A stretch of 64,000 nucleotides of DNA from assembly GCA_014871385.1 (NCBI GenBank), contig CM026426.1, positions 86,680,526-86,744,525 on the forward strand. The letters run 5' to 3'. Made by a program: the position numbers and the translations under genes. Under the pieces are notes generated by a model. It worked only from the letters and a program-made list of their open reading frames with translations. It did not search any database and was not told where the DNA came from. The stretch is from Ceratodon purpureus. Lineage: Eukaryota; Streptophyta; Bryopsida; Pseudoditrichales; Ditrichaceae. Shown here piece by piece: positions 36,014 through 49,028 of the stretch. The stretch's first letter is position 1. Every line of letters begins with the position of its first letter.

Positions 36014-38240
36014 TAAAAAACTCTGCTGAGGGTTACTCCGTAGTGCTAAGCTCTTATCGAGAGCGATTTGTCGATATTGTCAAGGACATAATCAAATCAA
36101 GTTTGTAAGTTGTTTTCAGATAAATAAGTAAAAAAAGAAAAAAAGAAAACAAAAGGGAAAATTAAAAAAAAAAAAAAAAAACGTCCAATAGAAAGTAAAC
36201 GTACATATATGTATTTATCACGCCCTAGAATATTATTTTCACATAGAATTCTGAGTTGCTCGTTGCCAAATTGAGAACTACTAAAACTTCAATGCATATT
36301 TTCACATGAAGTAATTTTAACCTTGACCTTAACAGTACACAGTGATTGCTTGGATTTGAATACAAGTAAGCCGTTTTAGGCACTGCATATATTCTTGAGC
36401 TGTTCCTTTAAAAAAATTATAACAGGGATATAAGATACGAACAAAAATATGACTACCAAATGTAACTAGGCGTTTTCCAAGTATATTCCTATTTGTTCCC
36501 TAACATGGTATATGGCCCTTCCATCTACTTTATACGGTACAGCAAGAAAATATAACTACAAGATATGACTTCCACTCATATTTTTGAATGTGGCCCCAAC
36601 CAACAAAGTTGGCCCTCCGTAATATGACTTGTCTCAGCTGCCACTCATCCTCCGTCATATTTTTCTAGTCACAAAATACCCATTCTATAGTATTAACAAG
36701 AGTAACTGAAGCTAAGGAATGTAGGAATCAGTGATGAGAGTTCAGAAAGAAAATTAGACCAATAAATCACAAAAATGTAGGAAAAAACATTGAAAATTGG
36801 ACTAATAAAGAGTTAAACTGGTTGGGTTCACTAAAAAACTAAAGAAGGCAAGACAGGTAGGACTAAGCCAGACCTCTGGGAACAGACTGTATTGCATTAA
36901 CCCCTAAACGGCCAAGGGTGTTTTTGCTCAATACTGCCTCCAAATAGTCCCTTTTGAAAGCAAGCCGGATAGTGCAAAATTGGAACCAATTTTGGTATTT
37001 CCAACCATAAGATCTTGTATCTAACTTCCATGTATATATGCCTATTAAATCTCACACTCTCATTCCTTACCATTTAAATTCTTGTTTCTAGGTGAGTTAG
37101 CTACATGTCCATAAAATTTCGTGCCCATGTAAGGTGTAGAACCTTGAGAAAATCATCAATTTCCACAAGGGGGTATGCTGAAATTTACATACAATGGCCG
37201 TTTTTTTACAATAAAAATAGCATATGAAAGATTCTTCGATTTAAAATCCAAACGGTGGAAACATACTCTAGTGCCTCTTCTATATAAAGAAATTTATATT
37301 TTTGAAAAAAACTAAAATCTCAATTTTTGGAGGAATTTCAAAGTTTTGTCTTTAGGCAGATTTTGGCAGATTTTGGCGGTTTTGGGCGGTTTTGGGCAGA
37401 AATTGCTTCATTCATAGTGGCTGAGAGCTTGCCCCTGGAAGTGCGGTTTATGCTCAGAGGAGCATAACTTTTCCTCACTTCATCCAAAAAAAATAAACAA
37501 AATTTCCCCATAAACCTCTTCAAAAATCATTTTCCCACAAAAAAATTCAAAAAATTTCAAGTAAATTTGAATTTTTAGAAACCTGCCCAAAGTCCAAAAA
37601 CGCATATTCTAGGATTTTGGCCAATTAGGGGTTAAAATATGGTAAATATACTAGACTAAGAAAGAACTTGACAACCTAAGGGCAATTAATACCAATCTAA
37701 GTAGGAACACTAATTATTGACGGATCAACAAACAACCAGATTGAAGTGGCATAGGGATGTATGGGCCAAGAACTAGGATTGCGAAGGACAAGCATGGAGG
37801 GACTAGTGGAGGGCTGAGACAGGGATCCACAACACCTAACTAAGAGATCACCTTGAGGGGCAGACTCGGCTCACTAAAGACCAAAAGATTACTACTTGAG
37901 TGTACGAGGAGGGAGAAGATATAACTACCCTACAAGGGATAGCGGCTACTAAGGGTGGGACAAGGAAGACTTAGCCAAGAGACAAGCAGCAGAGAGGCTA
38001 ACCAAATACGAGCTCTAGGAGTAGAAAGCAGCAGTTGGAGAAGGCATGAACATGGGAGGGCAGATTAGCTCTAAGGAGAGCATTGCCAAAGGAAGAATCA
38101 GGGACTTGATAGACATGGACCTGGCGAGGAAAAATTCAAGCCAGGAAACACAAATTGGAGTAAGCAAGAGGAGAGGATCAACTATGAGCAAACTTAGACC
38201 TAGTTTCAAGTACAGCTAGGAAGAAGAGGACATCAGAAAA
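36014..38240. other. AT-rich stretch without genes
   Basis: An A-rich tract lies at 36125-36181. AT(A)TGACT motifs recur at about 36440-36675, like the subterminal motifs of CACTA elements. A local TTTTGGGCGG/TTTTGGCAG repeat is found at 37355-37400. No frame is credible. Confidence 0.5.
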
Positions 38241-39060
38241 TATGATGGCGCACTGCCATCACCAAGGACCAGGAGGAGAGAGTTTCCAAGACCAAGAGGA
38301 GCGAAACACAACACTGTTGGAATCCTCAACTAGGGACAGTAACAGTATACAATCATTATCAGGAGCAAGAGAAGAGAGGCAACAATGGACTAGATACCTC
38401 AAGGCGAGGAGCGTAGACTCCATGATATATGGTGGAGACCATGGAGACATTAAAGAAAAGATTAGACCAGATCATTAGTGGAGACAAGGCCGCAGGATAA
38501 GCCTTGCCCTTTTCATACAAGTCGAGAACAAGTAGGCATGTACCACAGTCTATCAAAAAGCAGATGGTGCAGTTTGCCAAGCACGAGTTTCAAGGAGCAG
38601 AACTAGATGAGGATGATGAAGACAGGAGGCAGATGGAGGAATTTAAGGCCCGCCAGCAAGCAAGAAGAAAAGCTCAAAGGGAAAAAAGAAATCGGCAGAC
38701 CATGGAAGATGTCTACATGAGGTAGAAGGAGGAATTGGAACAAGCCACTAGATTCAAAGAAACTATGGAGGCTTGAGAAGAAAAGAATTGAGAAGAACTC
38801 AAGTTCAAGGAAGCTATGAGGCTATGGCAAGAGACCAAGAGGACATTAGAAAAGTTTTCAAGTCTCCAAGGGGCCCTCGAAGGGAGTCCCGGGCAGTTGA
38901 AAGGTAGTCCTTTTTTCGTTGGGGGCAACCGGCCAACAGTGCTTGGGCAGGGTCAAAGTAATCATTATATCCTAGGAGCAGTCCCTAGCACTCCAATAAA
39001 ACAAAGTAGAATAGTGACCAGTACCAACCAACAGTCGTTGAAACCCGGATAAAATAACTA
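38240..39060 (+). other. Decayed helical coding remnant
   Basis: Frames on the plus strand read as a charged, glutamate/arginine/lysine-rich helical protein (EFKARQQARRKAQREKR, LWQETKRTLEKF). It is interrupted and old. Composition would suit the linker of a retroelement gag-type protein or a coiled-coil transposon protein; the family cannot be fixed. Confidence 0.3.
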
Positions 39061-39452
39061 TTAGCATTCTGCAAAGTCAATCCATTGTACCCCTGGGTCA
39101 GTGTAATCTTGGGTTATAATATTCGAACATCCCCTATTTGATATATTTGATGGGAATTAAAGAAGCCCCGTGGGCAAACTGGGGGCGGGAAATACCTCCA
39201 CTAAAAAGGCGGGAGGTGCAAGCATGGCATGTCCCGTGCTAGTGGCACGCCAAATCGAGAGCTGTCTACAGTTATGAAAATTTGCTATAGCATTCTACTT
39301 GAAGTATGCTGTGAGTTCTATTCATGCACCGTGTGTGTCGTATCTGCCCAATTTAGGAATGGAAAGTTTTGTTAATTTTATCGTTGTTCACATTTGTACG
39401 GTGTTGTGAGATTCAACTATATGTGTTATTGCTTTTTTTGTTGGATTAGAAG
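39061..39452. other. Leader region of transposase-like copy 2
   Basis: No gene. A T-rich stretch just before 39453 resembles an intron end or 5' leader. Confidence 0.35.
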
Positions 39453-42180
39453 ATGGCGCTTCGAGATGTGACCAACACGTACGTGCCTTCTGTGCGTTTG
39501 GCATCGATCTACGCTCCAGTGCTTAAGCAAGGTCATTTGTTAGACGAAGCAGTTCACGTGCAGGATTTGCTACAAGGAGGGCTAATGGGGAGAAGAACAT
39601 CGACCTGTGGGTGGACGGGAGCTTATATCCAGTTGATCCTGCAACAAGTTTGCATCCATGCTTTAGCACGTTGAAAGAGTACTTGGAATTCCTATGCCAC
39701 GGCGAAGGAGGTATGCTGGGATACACAAAATGTTTGGGCAGTTTAGTCACGAGCTTGCAATTGACGGTCCGTGGTTATGAATTTGACATACATTGTCTTC
39801 GTCAGCAACATGAAGAATGTAGACGCCATATTGACAATTTGAAGAGCACCGTGTCCTTGCTTGGGGAAGAGCGTGAAAGATTAGTGAGCGAACTGGTCAA
39901 TTCAGAAGCCACATGTACAGAGTTGAGGATCTACAAGCAAAAATGAAATACATGGTTGAGACCCCGAGGGGTCTCAGCAAGCGCGTACACATGTCAAGCA
40001 TGAAGAATGTAGACGAGCTCGCTCCAGGTTCTTAGACGTTTGTGAAATGCTTCGGCAGTTACGTTTTATAGTGCTGTTGCGGCTATTTACTTATCTGTGA
40101 GTGTAATATGGAAGCAGGCTGTTGCGAATTCATGGTTTTCTTATTTTGCTCTAAACAAGCGAAGCAACTTGCTTGCTGCATTGCAGCAAGTCAATGTGGA
40201 GGACATTAACCAAGTGGTGCAGTAAGTATTTAATATCTTCTTTGAAGGAGTTTATTTAAACAGGGTGTAAGGTCATTGATACTACATGGATGCATGGCAG
40301 GATCAGGGAATGCTAAGCGTCGAAGGACTATATTGCGGGCTCAGATTCAACCTCGATTGGTCAGTCAACTGCAGCGATCAAACAAGGCACGGGGGGAGAG
40401 GAAAAGGCTGAACGGGGCAAGAGATTCACAAATTGCTACAGCACGCGCTATTGCAAGCGTTTTGTCTGCAAGTGAGGCTTTGAGGTTAGGAGAGCAGCCC
40501 AAGATGAGCTTAGCAAATGCGGCCGCAACCAAGAATGTATTCAAAAAGATTCAATGGGAGTTGAGTCAAGAAGTCATGCCGGGAGTGTGCAATGGTAACA
40601 ATGTAACACATAGAGGATACCATGCACTTTGCAAGGTCATCAAGCACCGAGTGATGTCTGTAGCGCCTAAGCTGAAGCGAGGTCTGTTGCCGTCTAGTAA
40701 TAAGGTGGCAGAGTTGCGAAGGAGCATGAATAGCAAGCTGCCACATTTCATTGGAGAGTATCGTGTCATAAACAAGTGCAGAGTGATTTCAGAGGCGAGG
40801 GTCGGTAAGAATGTGGTGAGACAGTCAAGGGAGGTTATTCTAAATGAAAAAAACAACCTCTTTGCAGACATAAGAGTAGTTCAAAAATCAATGGTGTTGT
40901 TTTATGACATCACGGTTGAAGGTGAGTCCCAAAATTAGAATCTCTGTTTAGTCATTTATTTGAAGGTAGCCGGCTCTTGTAAATGTATTTGATGCTAAGT
41001 GCTGATTATTACCTTGGTTTAAATCAGAGTTGAGGGGCGGGCCATTGATATTCGTGCTGAGGCTTGATGAGGCGGAAGTGCTGCACGGGAAGAAGTTTGA
41101 GCGAGTGAGCCTGACACTGATGAATCGAGCCCTAGATCCAGAGATACAGAGAAACAATGATAAATATTTCTCTGTCCAGTCTGAGCAAGAGATTTGGCCA
41201 ATAGGCTGCTTTCAGGTGGAGAAGGAATCACATGATATCTTGTAGTCGGTATTTGAACAAACAAGCTTTCCGGATATCATTAAAGCGCAGTCAAGCGGGG
41301 AACAACTTGATGCAGCAGGTTACGGAAATGATCGGGTTTGGAAGGACGTACTCGCTTCAGAATCAAATAACCTGGAAAGTCGGCAAGCAAGGGTGAAGCG
41401 CAGGCGAGTATGGGAGACTCTCGAGGCATTGCAGCCATACTTCACTGGCTTGGTTCTGACAGACGATCAGAGGAGGAACTGTAAATCTGTCATTGAGAGT
41501 TTCGGAAGAGCATTTGTTGCGGCACATGGGGAGGGTCACGTGACGCACCATATCGTGAGTATTTCAAAGTGTTAACTGGCTTGTGTTGTGAGCGTTTTAG
41601 CTTGTTCGTGGTTTAGGGTCGCTATGGCCCCCATATAATTGATGCTTCAACAACCATGTTCGCTTTTTATACTATGTTTACAAGTTTTGAATTGACCCAG
41701 ATCTTCTGTTGGCAGCACGTGTTGGTGAAGCACGGACCCTAGTTTATTGAACAGTATGGGAGTTTGTCTGTATGGAAGTGCCAAGGAATGAAGAAATCGC
41801 ACCATGCTGCTAAAGCATCTAGCCAATACCATAGACAGCATGGTGGGACAGTAGCTAGGACGAGTGTTATCGTGCAGCAGTATGAGTTCTGGTATAGAAA
41901 TATACAGCACAGGTATGCTGCAAAGTTGCAAATGAGGACTTCGGCATCCGAGCAAGTGTTGCCAGATCCAACAACCGTTGAATGTATGGCTAGGAGGCGT
42001 GAAGCATGGCATGCGTCTGGGGCAGGGGCGGCTAGTGAGGCCTGGCGTGAGAGTCGCACCCGCCAGGGCAGTAGATATGTGTCTCCTGAGGCAGCAGATA
42101 TCGAAGAGACAAGTAGGGGCACAGAAGCGGGTGCTAGTGAATACCAGACTAGTGTAGAAGATGTGACTGATATGACTTGA
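39453..42180 (+). pseudogene. Decayed transposase-like gene, unknown family, copy 2
   Basis: The plus strand begins at ATG 39453. A first block (39453-39945, with a frame change) ends in a coiled coil. A long open exon at 40300-40938 is basic (AKRRRTILRAQIQ) and ends ILNEKNNLFADIRVVQKSMV. An exon from about 41029 has PLIFVLRLDEAEVLHGKKFE and VSLTLMNRALD. Then come VWKDVLASE, RRVWETLEALQPYF and HGEGHVTHHI. A final block (41717-42180) has LSVWKCQGMKKSHHAAK and ends in an acidic tail. Compared with copy 1 at 10702-12530, the CTLHA-containing middle block is absent, so this copy has lost roughly 180 residues. Several breaks exist. GT-AG introns separate the blocks. The family may be an RNase H-fold transposase. 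Confidence 0.6.
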
Positions 42181-42835
42181 TTTTACTGAGAACTTTGATG
42201 TTAGAAACTGCTAAGCCATTCGATATGAGAAGTTTTACACAAAATATTTTCTTTTTAGTCTAATTGTGGAGGTAAAATTTTGTGAAGTCCCATATCCTTG
42301 TCACTTTGTGGAAGTGGATGTATGTATTCGGCTGTCATGTTTCAATTCCGCTTTTTATGTGTAGCGGATTGCCCACCTAAGCAACTCGACAAGACTTTGA
42401 TTCTGTGGAAACGAAGTACCCAAATCAGTAGTAATCAAAGCAAGAATAGTTCACCTTTATGAGAACCTGAAACTTGATTTTTTGAACATCCATTTGTCAT
42501 CCATCCTTAAAAGAATTGGAACATGTTGACGTTTCTTTAAATTTCGTTGATTATGGATACTGTTTTTCATCTTTCCTTGCTGCAATCTTTTTTGTTTATT
42601 CTATTTTTTAGTGGGTTTAGTTCGGGATGCATACTATTTGAGGCCCTTTTTTTTTCAATTTATTAGACACACATTTGTTTAGTTTTGAGTGAAAAAATGG
42701 TGATAGTAAAGAAGTTCCTACAGAAGAATTTACATCAAAATCTTCATATCCGGTAAACGAACACCTCAGTGAAAATAATTTATAAAAGAAAAAAAAAATT
42801 AAATAAAAAAGCACTCAATCTGTGTGGGCGTATAA
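42181..42835. other. AT-rich spacer
   Basis: No gene; A- and T-rich runs only. Confidence 0.5.
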
Positions 42836-43005
42836 GCGTGGTGGGATTGGTGTCGGAGGGTGGATTCAAACCCGGCACCAGCACCCTAAGGCCGCCACGT
42901 CAGTTCAAATCCGAAGCCTTGGAACACCAAGCCACCAAGGCTTTGACGAGAGAGTGTGTGTTCTGAGCATATTTATAACAAACCTGAGATCCTAAAAATC
43001 AAAAA
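42836..43005 (-). mobile_element. tRNA-related SINE-like repeat, copy A
   Basis: Read on the minus strand, a box-A-like TGGCTTGGTG precedes GGGTTTGAATCC, close to the tRNA B box GGTTCRANTCC. About 90% of the segment is repeated at 43051-43218. Both copies lie between A-rich tracts. The RNA polymerase III promoter boxes suggest a tRNA-derived SINE, but the tail is not a plain poly(A) in this orientation. Confidence 0.45.
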
Positions 43006-43050
43006 AATTAAAAAATTAAAAAAGTTTGCGCCACCAACTGCGCATCGAAA

Positions 43051-43218
43051 GCGTGGTAGGGTGGGTGTCGAAGGGTAGATTCGAACCTGGCACCACCACC
43101 CTAGGGCCGCCACGTCAGTTCAAATCCGAAGCCTCGGAACACCAAGCCACCAAGGCTTTGACGGAATGGTGGATGTTCTGAGCATACTTATAACAAACCT
43201 GAGATCCTAAAAATCAAA
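43051..43218 (-). mobile_element. tRNA-related SINE-like repeat, copy B
   Basis: Second copy, 215 bases after the first. On the minus strand it has the better B box, GGTTCGAATCT, about 55 bases after box-A-like TGGCTTGGTG. The shared 3' part on the plus strand (AACAAACCTGAGATCCTAAA) shows the whole unit was duplicated. Confidence 0.5.
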
Positions 43219-44336
43219 AAAAATAAATATTAAAAAATTCTACATTAGAACTTTAAATCTCTTATTCTGATTTATGCATAACTAATAAGCATCTCCATGT
43301 TCCAAACTTGGGATTGCATAAAAATTTGATTTTAAATTAAGTAGTGGACACTAAATTGAACATAGAGTCGTTGCAAATGAGATTTTATGCTTAATAATCT
43401 TGTGTTTGCATATCTAACAAGCTTTTCACTAATCCAAATCTGGAATTGCAAAAGGTACTCCATTCTAAAGAAAAGGAATGGACCCAAATTTGAGCAAAGC
43501 AAGCAATTAACAAATACACCCAAAGCAGTGTTGAAGCTTCAACAAAGTTGACACCAGGCGTAAGCAATTGAAACAAGTCAAATTGTGGATCACATATGCA
43601 TATGTAAGTCTGTAAAAATCGAAGTCTACCAACACAGAAATTGTTTATCATCACATAAACATTGAAGTCTATCAACACATAAATTGTTTTCTAATTGTTG
43701 GTAATTTCAAGAACATTAAGTAATCAGCTCTGTACAAATGAGCTTCAAAACCAGAACATCAAGGCACTGCCTTACATGACTAAAAGGCATTCCCTTACAT
43801 GCCCACTACTCAATTCACATCATTCATTGTAATACATAATTATAGCCAATGATCAACCACTTGATAACAAAACTCTTTCAGTTTGTATATGATAGGAAGA
43901 AGGACATGCTGGTATATTCCAAAGAGTATAGCCGAACTTGATCAAGACCCGAGTGCTTCAGATTCTTATCGATATCCATAGATATTTACACTGAAGCATC
44001 AAAGAAGAATAATGGTTGCTAAGCAATGCATCGCACACCAGCACCGACGACCATGAGTATACCTGCACGGCCACAAATCAAGGATAGAATTTCAGCCCTT
44101 CATACTTACGTAGTGGACAGATATTAGCAATTCAGAGAGTTCAGAATTGTGGGAAAAAGAGGGCGCATTTTCAGCTTCCATTGCAAAAAAGATAATACAT
44201 TACGTGCACATGTGACATGCTGTTGTGCTAAGAAACAGAAGGGTCTAGTGAAGATTGAACTTCTATCTGCAGCTAGTCTTCTAAAAGTGTATGTATGCTA
44301 TCTTTCAGCGGCAGCTAAAACTTCCTTCGTGGTCCT
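43219..44336. other. AT-rich stretch, no gene seen
   Basis: No frame with content. It is the 3' flank of the minus-strand gene that ends at 44337 and may hold its 3' UTR. Confidence 0.5.
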
Positions 44337-46524
44337 TCAGGTTGGAGTAGTAGGATTTGCTTCCGCTGCGGCTGCACATGCAATGTTCACAATGTCTCCT
44401 AATTCGGCGGGATTCGTTGCAGGAGGAGTTCCAACGATCAGCTCAAGTTCTGCATCTACGAGTGGGCTGCAGCAGGATGATGCTGTGTAGTGGCCTGCAT
44501 CGTCGACTTTGGAAACTAACTTCTTCAGGGTATCACTTGCAGCAGCCTCTCTTGACTTTCCGCACGTCGTAGCTGTTGTGACGCCGCTTCCTACTTCGAC
44601 GACCTTGTTGTTGTGAATAGTTACTTCTTCAGAGGAGGGTGCTTTAGTGGTGACACCAGGGGTATCCACACGTGGTGGGAAAGCAGGCTCCACAGACATG
44701 TGCTCTTGCACTTCGTCATCGGGCCAATTTTCCAACAGTGCTGGAAGACAAGCTCGCTTCGGGGATGAGATCAGGGGTGACGGTTCATCAGTGGTCTTCC
44801 GCTTTATGAATTGTCTCTTTGCTTCAAAGCGACTCAGCGGAGGTGCCCAACCTTCTCTCTTCACGGCTGCTGCAGCAGTGCGTGCGGTAGCAAAGTCAGA
44901 CTTGAAGCCCCACTGTCCCATCCAGCCAGCACATGGCTTGGCATTGCAACCAAGACAGCGTGGTGAAGCATTGAGGGCGACCTGGAACAAACATATTGGG
45001 TGGAGAAGACATTCGCAAGGGAGGTTTGCTAAAGCCATGTCAGCCCAGTAGCGTCCGCACCCCACACAGGGGAGGTGCGTCTTAAGCGGCACCACTTCTC
45101 CAAGGTTCACAGGAAATGCTGTATAAAAATGCTGTGGGCGTATACAACTCTCTTGAACTATGAGAACATCAATTTTTGCTTCAAGTATCTTAATGGACTC
45201 CTGAAGCTGCAGCAGCTGAGAACGTAAGTTGGCGGCAGCTTTGGTCCAGTGCTTAATCTCAGGGTTTAGGGTCGCCAGGTTGGTAGACACGGCAACCGCA
45301 TCCTCCATGAGTGATCGCAGGCGCGCATCAATCACCTTCTTAGCGGCGTTATCTATCGAAGCCAGTACTTGCTTGGAATGTTGGATACCAGCGAACTCGT
45401 CCCACTTGGTCTGCTCCAACCGCTGCAACTCCTCCCACCTAGATTCCAGCGTTGCAAGCGCTATTTCAGCGCGCTCCAGTTTATCCTTCATCTTGATGAG
45501 TAATCCTTCTTTGAAATCCCGTTGCTTCAGTAGAGATGCGGATCCCTCTACGGTTGCGAGTATCTGGCGTCTAGTGTCTGAAGTAACCTCAAGGAGCTTC
45601 TTCTTACTGCTTGGCGAGGCTATTGCAGGAGTGGGCGGAAGCAGGTTCGGAGCTGGAGCAGGACCCTTGACCACCACAATTTGACGGCTCATAGGTGACT
45701 TCCTGATCGGCACTTCGACTTCAGGCTCTGGAGCACGTAGTTGTCGCACAATACCTCCTAGACGCGGCACACCTCCCTCGGAGATGGCCTTTGTTGCCGC
45801 ATTCTTCTCGCGTACCACCTTATCGGCTACTGCTCTGAACACTTTCAGCATCGCCTGGATTTGCTCACGCAAGCACGGCGGTGTGAGCTTCGCTGGATTC
45901 AGCACTGGACTTTTGAGGCGTACACAGAAGCAACAGTTAGTCTATGATGATATGATCCAAATCAATGAGGAGAAGACATACATCAAAATTAAGGAGACTT
46001 ACTTTCGCTATCTCATCAGCACCTTCAGCCCAGTTGATTTTCCAGCGTTTGGCATCAAGCATTAAGCCCTTGACAAATGCCGTGCCAAATTCGCCATTGT
46101 CTGGAGCTCTCCCTCCATAAACGCGATGGTACATCCTAAGTGCCCTCGCTGCAACATCCTCTGTCATATGCCGCAATAAATGGCAATTTTCATTCTTGTT
46201 GAGCGGATAGGTGCCCACAATTGCTTCAAGTGGCAAGTTGTGCTCTTCCTTGAGTCGCTTGAATGGGACGCCGCTACCACATAGTCCTCCCACGTCAACA
46301 AAAAAATCCGAGCTATAGCATGCGGCGTCTCCAAGCAGAAATGGAGCCACGATTGTGAGGTGCTTCTTCATATTCTCACCCACTCCTCTCAAGTCGAATG
46401 CCTCAGCCCAAATTGAAGGATTGATGAAATCAGAACTCAAAGGTGCTTCAAAGAAGCTAGTCTCACTAGAACTCGCCTGAACTGCTGGCACAACCACTCG
46501 TTGTGGCTTCTTGCTTTTCTCCAT
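44337..46524 (-). CDS. PTP-like, coiled-coil and RING-like protein, two exons
   Basis: Exon 1 is 46524-46003 and exon 2 is 45941-44337, with a short 61-base intron (donor GTAAGTCTCC, acceptor ATCATCATAG) that keeps the frame; about 708 residues without a break. Start ATG at 46524 (CGATGGAGAAAAGC context). Residues 1-174 carry a PTP-like domain ending MLDAKRWKINWAEGADE, the counterpart of VNWA in two other loci. Residues about 250-400 form a long coiled coil (ERAEIALATLESRWEELQRL). Then comes a zinc motif: CVGC, PCECLLHPIC, RCLGCNAKPC. It is RING-like but lacks one ligand of a standard C3HC4 set. The tail is low complexity. Nothing shows which substrate it handles. The clean frame suggests an active or recently active gene. 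Confidence 0.65.
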
Positions 46525-49028
46525 CGAGCTAGGTTGCTACAGCAGAATTAAGGAGGAGTTTGGGAAAGAAGATGCGGGGTTGAATGAGAAAGTTGGTTGC
46601 AGGGCGTAGAGAATGAGAGAACATCTTCCTGGAGGTATGAGTCTAATATCTTGAAGTCCATGTCCTTCTAAGTTAAATGTATTATCATTGCATGCACATG
46701 ATTTGGAAAAAGTCAACTTACGTACTCATGATGTGGTCTGTTTAATCAATGAAACGGGTGGATTATTTCTGAACCTCTCACGCTCGTTTAGTATTCTACG
46801 TACGCATCAAGGCTTATCATGATATTGTAAGATTAGAAACACTATTCCATGCGGATATACAACAGTGTGTACATGTTAGTGGGACTTAGAATCTATACCG
46901 CATATGTAACCTGAGACCTTGCTTCTTTGGCTTGGGCATTATTAAACTTTTCAGGATACATCTGTCCATTCTGTGATTTGAGTCTGAAAGTCCTGGCAGT
47001 TTTGATCTATAGCGCACCCTGTTTTGAAAGCAGACCAAGTATTCTTGAAGGACTAAAGGAAAGCTTTGATTGGTAGGAATCTCTTTAGAATAAGCTCTCC
47101 TCTTCTAATATTTGATTAATGCTTAATATTAGAGAAGTCAATGCAAGTACTCGTGACGAAGAGAGTTTACTCAATGAACAGTAGTGGATAATCTTTAGTG
47201 TACATACTTTCTAGTGGTACTAGAAATGGAGATGAACTCGGGGGGTCAGTAATATGGTGTCCTGTAATTGAGGTCACTAAATTGTTTTCTGAGCCTCTTT
47301 GCACGATGTATTTTAAATTAGATGTACAATAAGGGAAAAGCTTTTGAAGACGCTCGTACTCCTATTTGAATAGAATCTGCATGTAAAACTCAATTCAATT
47401 TCGTCAACTTCTATAATCCTATGTCATCTTCTTCGAGTTACTAGATTTCAGTTTTATTGAAATTTCTTCTTCATTTCTAAAACCAACGAGAAGTCAAACG
47501 CATTTTTCTATTCTTCTTTTTTGTGTAACTTTTTCATTCTTCTTCTCCCTGTCATTTTTTCATTCATTTTGTCCATGTTAATGTTTTTTCATCCTTCTTC
47601 CATTCTCAGCGTCCTTTTTATAAAAAAAATGTAAAAATGTATTGTTGCTTGTTATTTTTCAACTTTATTTTACCCGGTTTCATTTCTCCGTTATTCCCAA
47701 TTTCGTAGTCTTTGTTTTATGTTTTGATCAATATTTCGACTCTCTGGTTATTTTTTCCAGTGTTACTGGATGGAAGGACACCAGGGTGGATCCAAAAGTA
47801 CGTTACACCCTCTAAATCCTGTATAATTGCTTCTTCAATGGCCTTTCTTGGACCCCTATACATCCTAAAGCACTCAATTTTTTGTGGATTTGGGTGAAAG
47901 GAATAATGGAGTGTGCAATGACTTCACCAATTTTTGAAAAACATTAGAAGCATACTGAAAATTGCACTTCTTGCTTTTCAGAAAAGTACGTTACAGCAGT
48001 AAAAAATGTCACAAAGTACTCAATATTGGTAAAAATGAAGTTGCAAAGTACATAAAAAATTATAAGGTTAGAAAGAGCACCTTTGGACGTAGCTTGTACG
48101 TGAGCGGAGAGCGCAGAGCAGAGAGCGGTGAGCGCAGATTTGGAGAGCGGAGAAACAGAATGGGGGACAGACCCTAAAAATAGCACTTTTCTTACTAAAA
48201 ATAAATTATAAAATTAGAAGATTCGAATATTCTTATTATATTTTTGGAAAGTTACTAATTTTAGTAATTTCATTGACCCTATAACCGTGGACTAATTACA
48301 GTATTTTCATTGAATTTGTAGTTCGTTTTCTCTTTTCTTGGTGATTAATTTATTAGCGTGCACCAATAACTATGCTCCAGCTCCTTCTAACTGGTTCAGG
48401 CATACATTAATTCCCCTTATCCCCTCAAATTTATATGCAAATTACCGCTTACTATGTAGTAGTATTGAAGCTCTTAAGAGGGATCAAGTAACATTTAATT
48501 TCCTAACATTTTTTTAACATTGCTAGAATTCATCCGCCATAGTCTACATGCCTTACAACTTTTTTTTTTCTTTTTTTTTTAATATTAACTTCCATTATTC
48601 TATCTATCTTGTTAAAGGGGTCAAAAGAGTCCTTTCCTTTAATTCTCTTTCATTTTATTTTCTCTTTCATTTTCTCAATCGCCTTCATATTTTTTTGAAC
48701 CTTAATATTTATTTTTCGTTTTGTTTACTTTTATTTCTCTAATTTCATTTTTTATAAATGTCTTTTTTTTTTTTTTTTTTTTTTTGCTTTTATAATTTCA
48801 TTTTTTTTTATTTTTTTTTTTAATTTTAAATGCTAAATGACTTCTGCTCAACCCTCATCCGTTTCCATTGATTTTAGGACAACGACAACTTTCAAATGAA
48901 AGAGAAGCCGATTTTCAAGGGCGCCAAGCATCATCTTCACGGATATTTAAGATAGGATTATGGAATGTCTCTTCCTCATTTCTGTTGGTGTTTTGTGAAG
49001 CTCTTTTCCGTAGTGCGGGACAGCAGTT
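46525..49028. other. AT-rich non-coding stretch
   Basis: No gene. Long T runs at 48548-48580 and 48762-48785. A purine-rich GAGCGGAGAGCGCAG tract occurs at 48103-48152. The segment before 49029 could include an upstream exon or promoter of the next gene. Confidence 0.5.

Noticed and set aside
42836-43218. Functional tRNA genes
   Set aside because: B-box-like sequence is present but no full cloverleaf with paired acceptor stem could be drawn.
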